Shown: one piece after another, positions 58,901 to 60,904 of the stretch
Layout of the letters: every line of letters starts with the position of its first letter
How positions within the stretch are numbered: the stretch's first letter is position 1
Source: Parachlorella kessleri
Lineage: Eukaryota; Chlorophyta; Trebouxiophyceae; Chlorellales; Chlorellaceae
Length of the DNA: 60,904 nucleotides
Direction of reading: 5' to 3'
Assembly: GCA_001598975.1 (NCBI GenBank)
Contig: BBXU01002649.1
Location: 1-60,904 of the forward strand
Translations under genes and position numbers: made by a program
Notes under the pieces: generated by a model
The model's input: the letters and a program-made list of their open reading frames with translations, nothing else
Database searches by the model: none
What the model was told of the DNA's origin: nothing

Positions 58901-60455
58901 GCAGGTGAGTGTAGGTGGGAGTGCAAGTGTTACTGCTTGACAGCTGTTTCTTGTCGCTGGCGGGGTTGTTGCAATGCCACCCAGGCAAGCCAGGGGGCCC
59001 TCGCAGGCACAGACCCGGGCTCCCTCCCGCTCCTCCTCATGGTCAGCAGGTGGCTGCCTTGAGGGGTGGCTCTGTTGCCACTCTCCCTCTGTTGCCACTG
59101 GTGGGGTTTGTAGAGGTGCCCCGTCCGCCTCCAGCTGCTCTCAATCATGTTACCCAGTTTCCCCAAGTGGTTCTGGTGCCCCATCCTTCTTGCAGACGAT
59201 GCTGGGCGCGTGGGATAAGAACAGCGTCGCGGGTCCCACACAGGGTGCAGACCCCAGTCTCCATCCTAAGGGTTTGATGGGTGCCCTCCTTGCAGACGAT
59301 GCTGGGCGCGTGGGACAAGAACAGCGGTGCGGGCAGCGACATGGGCAGCAAGCTGGCGCAGAGGGTGGCCATCAATGGGCTGGCACACTCCTACATGGCC
59401 TTCAACACCAACTACCACGACACTGGTGGGTGCTCACCTGGGGTTGCTGCTCCGTGCAAGCTTGCGGGGAAGCGCGGTCACCTGTTAGCAGACAGGCCTA
59501 TCAGAGGCTTGAGGGGGGGGGACGGATAGAAGCGCAACTGTCGGAGGGGTGTCGTGGCAGGGCATTGCGTTGTGTGATTGTGAGGCGTGGAGCAGGCCTT
59601 GTTGGCTGGGCAGCAGAAGGGCTCGCCTTGCTGAGTGCTGCTGGTCCTTGGGCAATGAGAGCGTATGTAATGGTGGCCTGGTGGCCTGCTCCTCAAGTGG
59701 TGCTCCGGGGCACCCATTGCCCGCCCACAGATAGTGGTGGAGGGTCACATACAAGACTTGACCAAGGATCCCTGCTGCGTTTCAGGCCTGTTTGGCTACA
59801 GCTTGGACCCCACTCCCACCCTCCTTGTGCCTTTCTGATGACCTTGATGCCCATGTTGCTATTCAAGATGTGTGTGCTGCTTCCCTTCCCCTGCAGGCCT
59901 GTGTGGCGTGTATGCTGTGGCTGCTAATGATAATCATTGATATTTTTAATTATATAAGTATCCACGCTGCGCGTGCAGGCCTGTTTGGCGTGTACGCTGT
60001 GGCTGACCCCCACTCAGACCACGAGGACCTGACATGGGCCATCATGCACGAGCTCACCAAGATGTGCTACAATGTCGAGTGAGTGGCGGGTGCTGGAGGG
60101 GCGGAATGGGGACGGGCGCTGAGGGATGAGGTGGGCTGGAGGGCGGAGTGCCTGGGGGCTGCAGGGTGTGTGTGGTCAGCCAAGCTTGCCCAAGGACTGC
60201 ACTAGATCCCCTCTCTGGTGGGGAGGCACCTGGGATGTGGAGAGCGGTGGCGTCAGCATATTAATCCCATCCTGGGTATGCTGGCGCGCGTTTGGCTGGG
60301 CGGTGTCACGAGTGCCGCTCCATGGCTGCTGAGCATGCTGCACTCTGCGCCGTGCTGTGGTGCAGTGAGGATGACGTGGCGCGCGCCCGCAACCAGCTCA
60401 AGGCCTCCATCCTGTTCAGCCAGGACGGGACCACCGGCGTGGCCGAGGACATTGG
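55926..60455 (+). CDS. Mitochondrial processing peptidase beta subunit (beta-MPP / complex III core 1), 3' end outside window
   Basis: Ten exons join in phase: 55926-56099, 56242-56403, 56730-56825, 57328-57447, 57655-57758, 58158-58329, 58633-58761, 59296-59425, 59979-60078, 60366-60455 (425 residues; the end is beyond the window). The N-terminus [21 protein letters not shown] is a mitochondrial targeting peptide. The zinc site is complete: HFLEH (His101, Glu104, His105) with the distal Glu in REMQE (about 181). Other family blocks include [35 protein letters not shown] [35 protein letters not shown] and ARNQLKAS. With alpha-MPP it removes presequences from imported proteins; in plants the pair is built into the bc1 complex, which is likely here too. 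Introns 4, 5, 7, 8 and 10 carry decayed tandem copies of adjacent exon ends. Confidence 0.95.
58000..58192 (+). repeat. Tandem repeat of exon 6 start within beta-MPP intron 5
   Basis: Three copies of a unit of about 75 bp. Each contains the start of exon 6: GGCGGCTCACCTGGGGGAAC near 58007, GGCGGCTGACCCGCGAAAAT near 58081, and the functional GGCGGCTCACCCGCGAGAAC near 58157. The last two also share the gcgcag acceptor. Confidence 0.8.
58722..59060 (+). repeat. Tandem repeat of exon 7 end within beta-MPP intron 7
   Basis: The exon 7 end and donor (GACCCCGACTCCATCCCCCT, CATGGTCATGCAGgtgggtg) recur decayed at about 58870-58912 (CCGACCCCGCCTCCACCCCG, CGGTCATGCAGgtgagtg) and about 59010-59052 (CAGACCCGGGCTCCCTCCCG, CATGGTCAGCAGgtgg). 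The period is about 143-145 bp, and downstream intronic sequence is repeated as well. Confidence 0.75.
59187..59336 (+). repeat. Tandem repeat of exon 8 start within beta-MPP intron 7
   Basis: CTTGCAGACGATGCTGGGCG followed by TGGGA(T/C)AAGAACAGC occurs at about 59191 and again at the functional exon 8 (59290 onward), a period of 100 bp. The first copy keeps the acceptor but loses the reading after the first 12 codons. Confidence 0.85.
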
Positions 60456-60904
60456 GTGGGTGCTCCCTGCCATTCCAGCATTTTAGGATGGAAATGCACA
60501 TTTGACTTTGACCAAGCATTTTGACTGTTGGGGGGTACGGGATTTCGATTCAGTCAGGCTGAAGCTGGGGGGTGGCCGAGGACATTGGGTGAGCCAGGGT
60601 TGACACCGTGCGCGTTATGCGGAGCATGTTGTACGGTGGAGAGCCGGCTTTTTAATGGTTTATGGTGCCTGCTATCGATAGGAGAGCATTGAGACCTTTT
60701 GTTGATCCTGTTGTCGAGAAGATCCCAGCTATGAAGCCCTCTGAGAACCCAACTGCTGTGGCCAGCTCGTATGCGCATATGGGCATGAACCCGACCTGCG
60801 GCTTCCCTTGACTTGCTGCGCCTCTCTCTTTTCAGCGTATGAGGGTGCACTTGTAAGGTTCTCCCGGCGTGTATTCCGCCCTCGCAGCCGCAACCTGCTA
60901 GTAT

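Noticed and set aside
59192..59245. Upstream copy of beta-MPP exon 8 as a mutually exclusive exon
   Set aside because: It keeps an acceptor and about 12 codons but loses the conserved [12 protein letters not shown] part and has no matching donor, so it is more likely a decayed duplicate.
1..60904. CRISPR arrays, prophage, integrase or bacterial-type operons
   Set aside because: None seen; all recognisable genes are intron-containing nuclear genes, and the only repeats are eukaryote-type dispersed or tandem repeats.

Overview
This window is eukaryotic nuclear DNA. Nearly every gene is split by GT-AG introns of roughly 100-700 bp into exons with strong ctgcag-type acceptors, and exon codon use is GC-rich. 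The gene set (a PAS/TKL kinase with an HGD catalytic loop, a plant-type ITPK, a plant-like beta-MPP, class I-like small heat-shock proteins and proline/alanine-rich linkers) fits a green alga, most likely a trebouxiophyte chlorophyte. I could join most exons by hand with every splice phase agreeing; exon coordinates are given per gene.

Layout. 0-5.8 kb: 3' part of a PAS-domain serine/threonine kinase (+). 5.8-7.6 kb: gene-poor. 7.8-9.1 kb: Hsp20 copy 1 (+) behind a TATA/heat-shock promoter. 9.6-15.6 kb: Sfi1-like centrin-binding-repeat protein (-), divergent from a PAC1-like proteasome assembly chaperone (+, 16.1-18.1 kb). 18.3-21.2 kb: inositol-tetrakisphosphate kinase (-), divergent from a selenocysteine lyase/cysteine desulfurase (+, 21.4-24.7 kb). 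25.4-26.6 kb: Hsp20 copy 2 (-), an inverted paralogue that keeps the same promoter. 27.3-27.9 kb: small C2-like protein (-), divergent from a myristoylated BAR-domain protein (+, 28.1-30.4 kb). 31.5-36.7 kb: a single gene joining an ENTH domain to an ArfGAP domain (-), divergent from a CSPP1-like centrosomal/ciliary coiled-coil protein (+, 37.2-43.3 kb). 43.8-45.5 kb: secreted alanine-rich repeat protein (-). 48.0-49.9 kb: type II membrane protein of unknown function (+). 51.2-55.7 kb: F-box/WD40 protein (-) with a tRNA-Ile gene in one intron, divergent from mitochondrial processing peptidase beta (+, 55.9 kb to the right edge, truncated).

How the genes relate. This is not an operon-like system; the genes are mostly independent housekeeping or cell-biological genes, several arranged as head-to-head pairs with 220-550 bp between start codons. 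Three themes recur: protein folding and turnover (two sHSPs, the PAC1-like chaperone, F-box/WD40), membrane trafficking (ENTH-ArfGAP, BAR, C2) and the centriole/cilium (Sfi1-like, CSPP1-like).

The most unusual signals are (1) the ENTH-ArfGAP fusion with clathrin- and adaptor-type motifs; (2) introns that carry decayed tandem copies of the neighbouring exon edge, clearest in the beta-MPP and PAS-kinase genes, suggesting introns that form or grow by tandem duplication of exon junctions; (3) an apparent GA-AG intron interrupting the conserved KP motif of ITPK; (4) the secreted Ala/Asn repeat protein and a decayed copy of its last exon 5 kb away; and (5) a dispersed repeat of about 70-100 bp with at least seven copies here.
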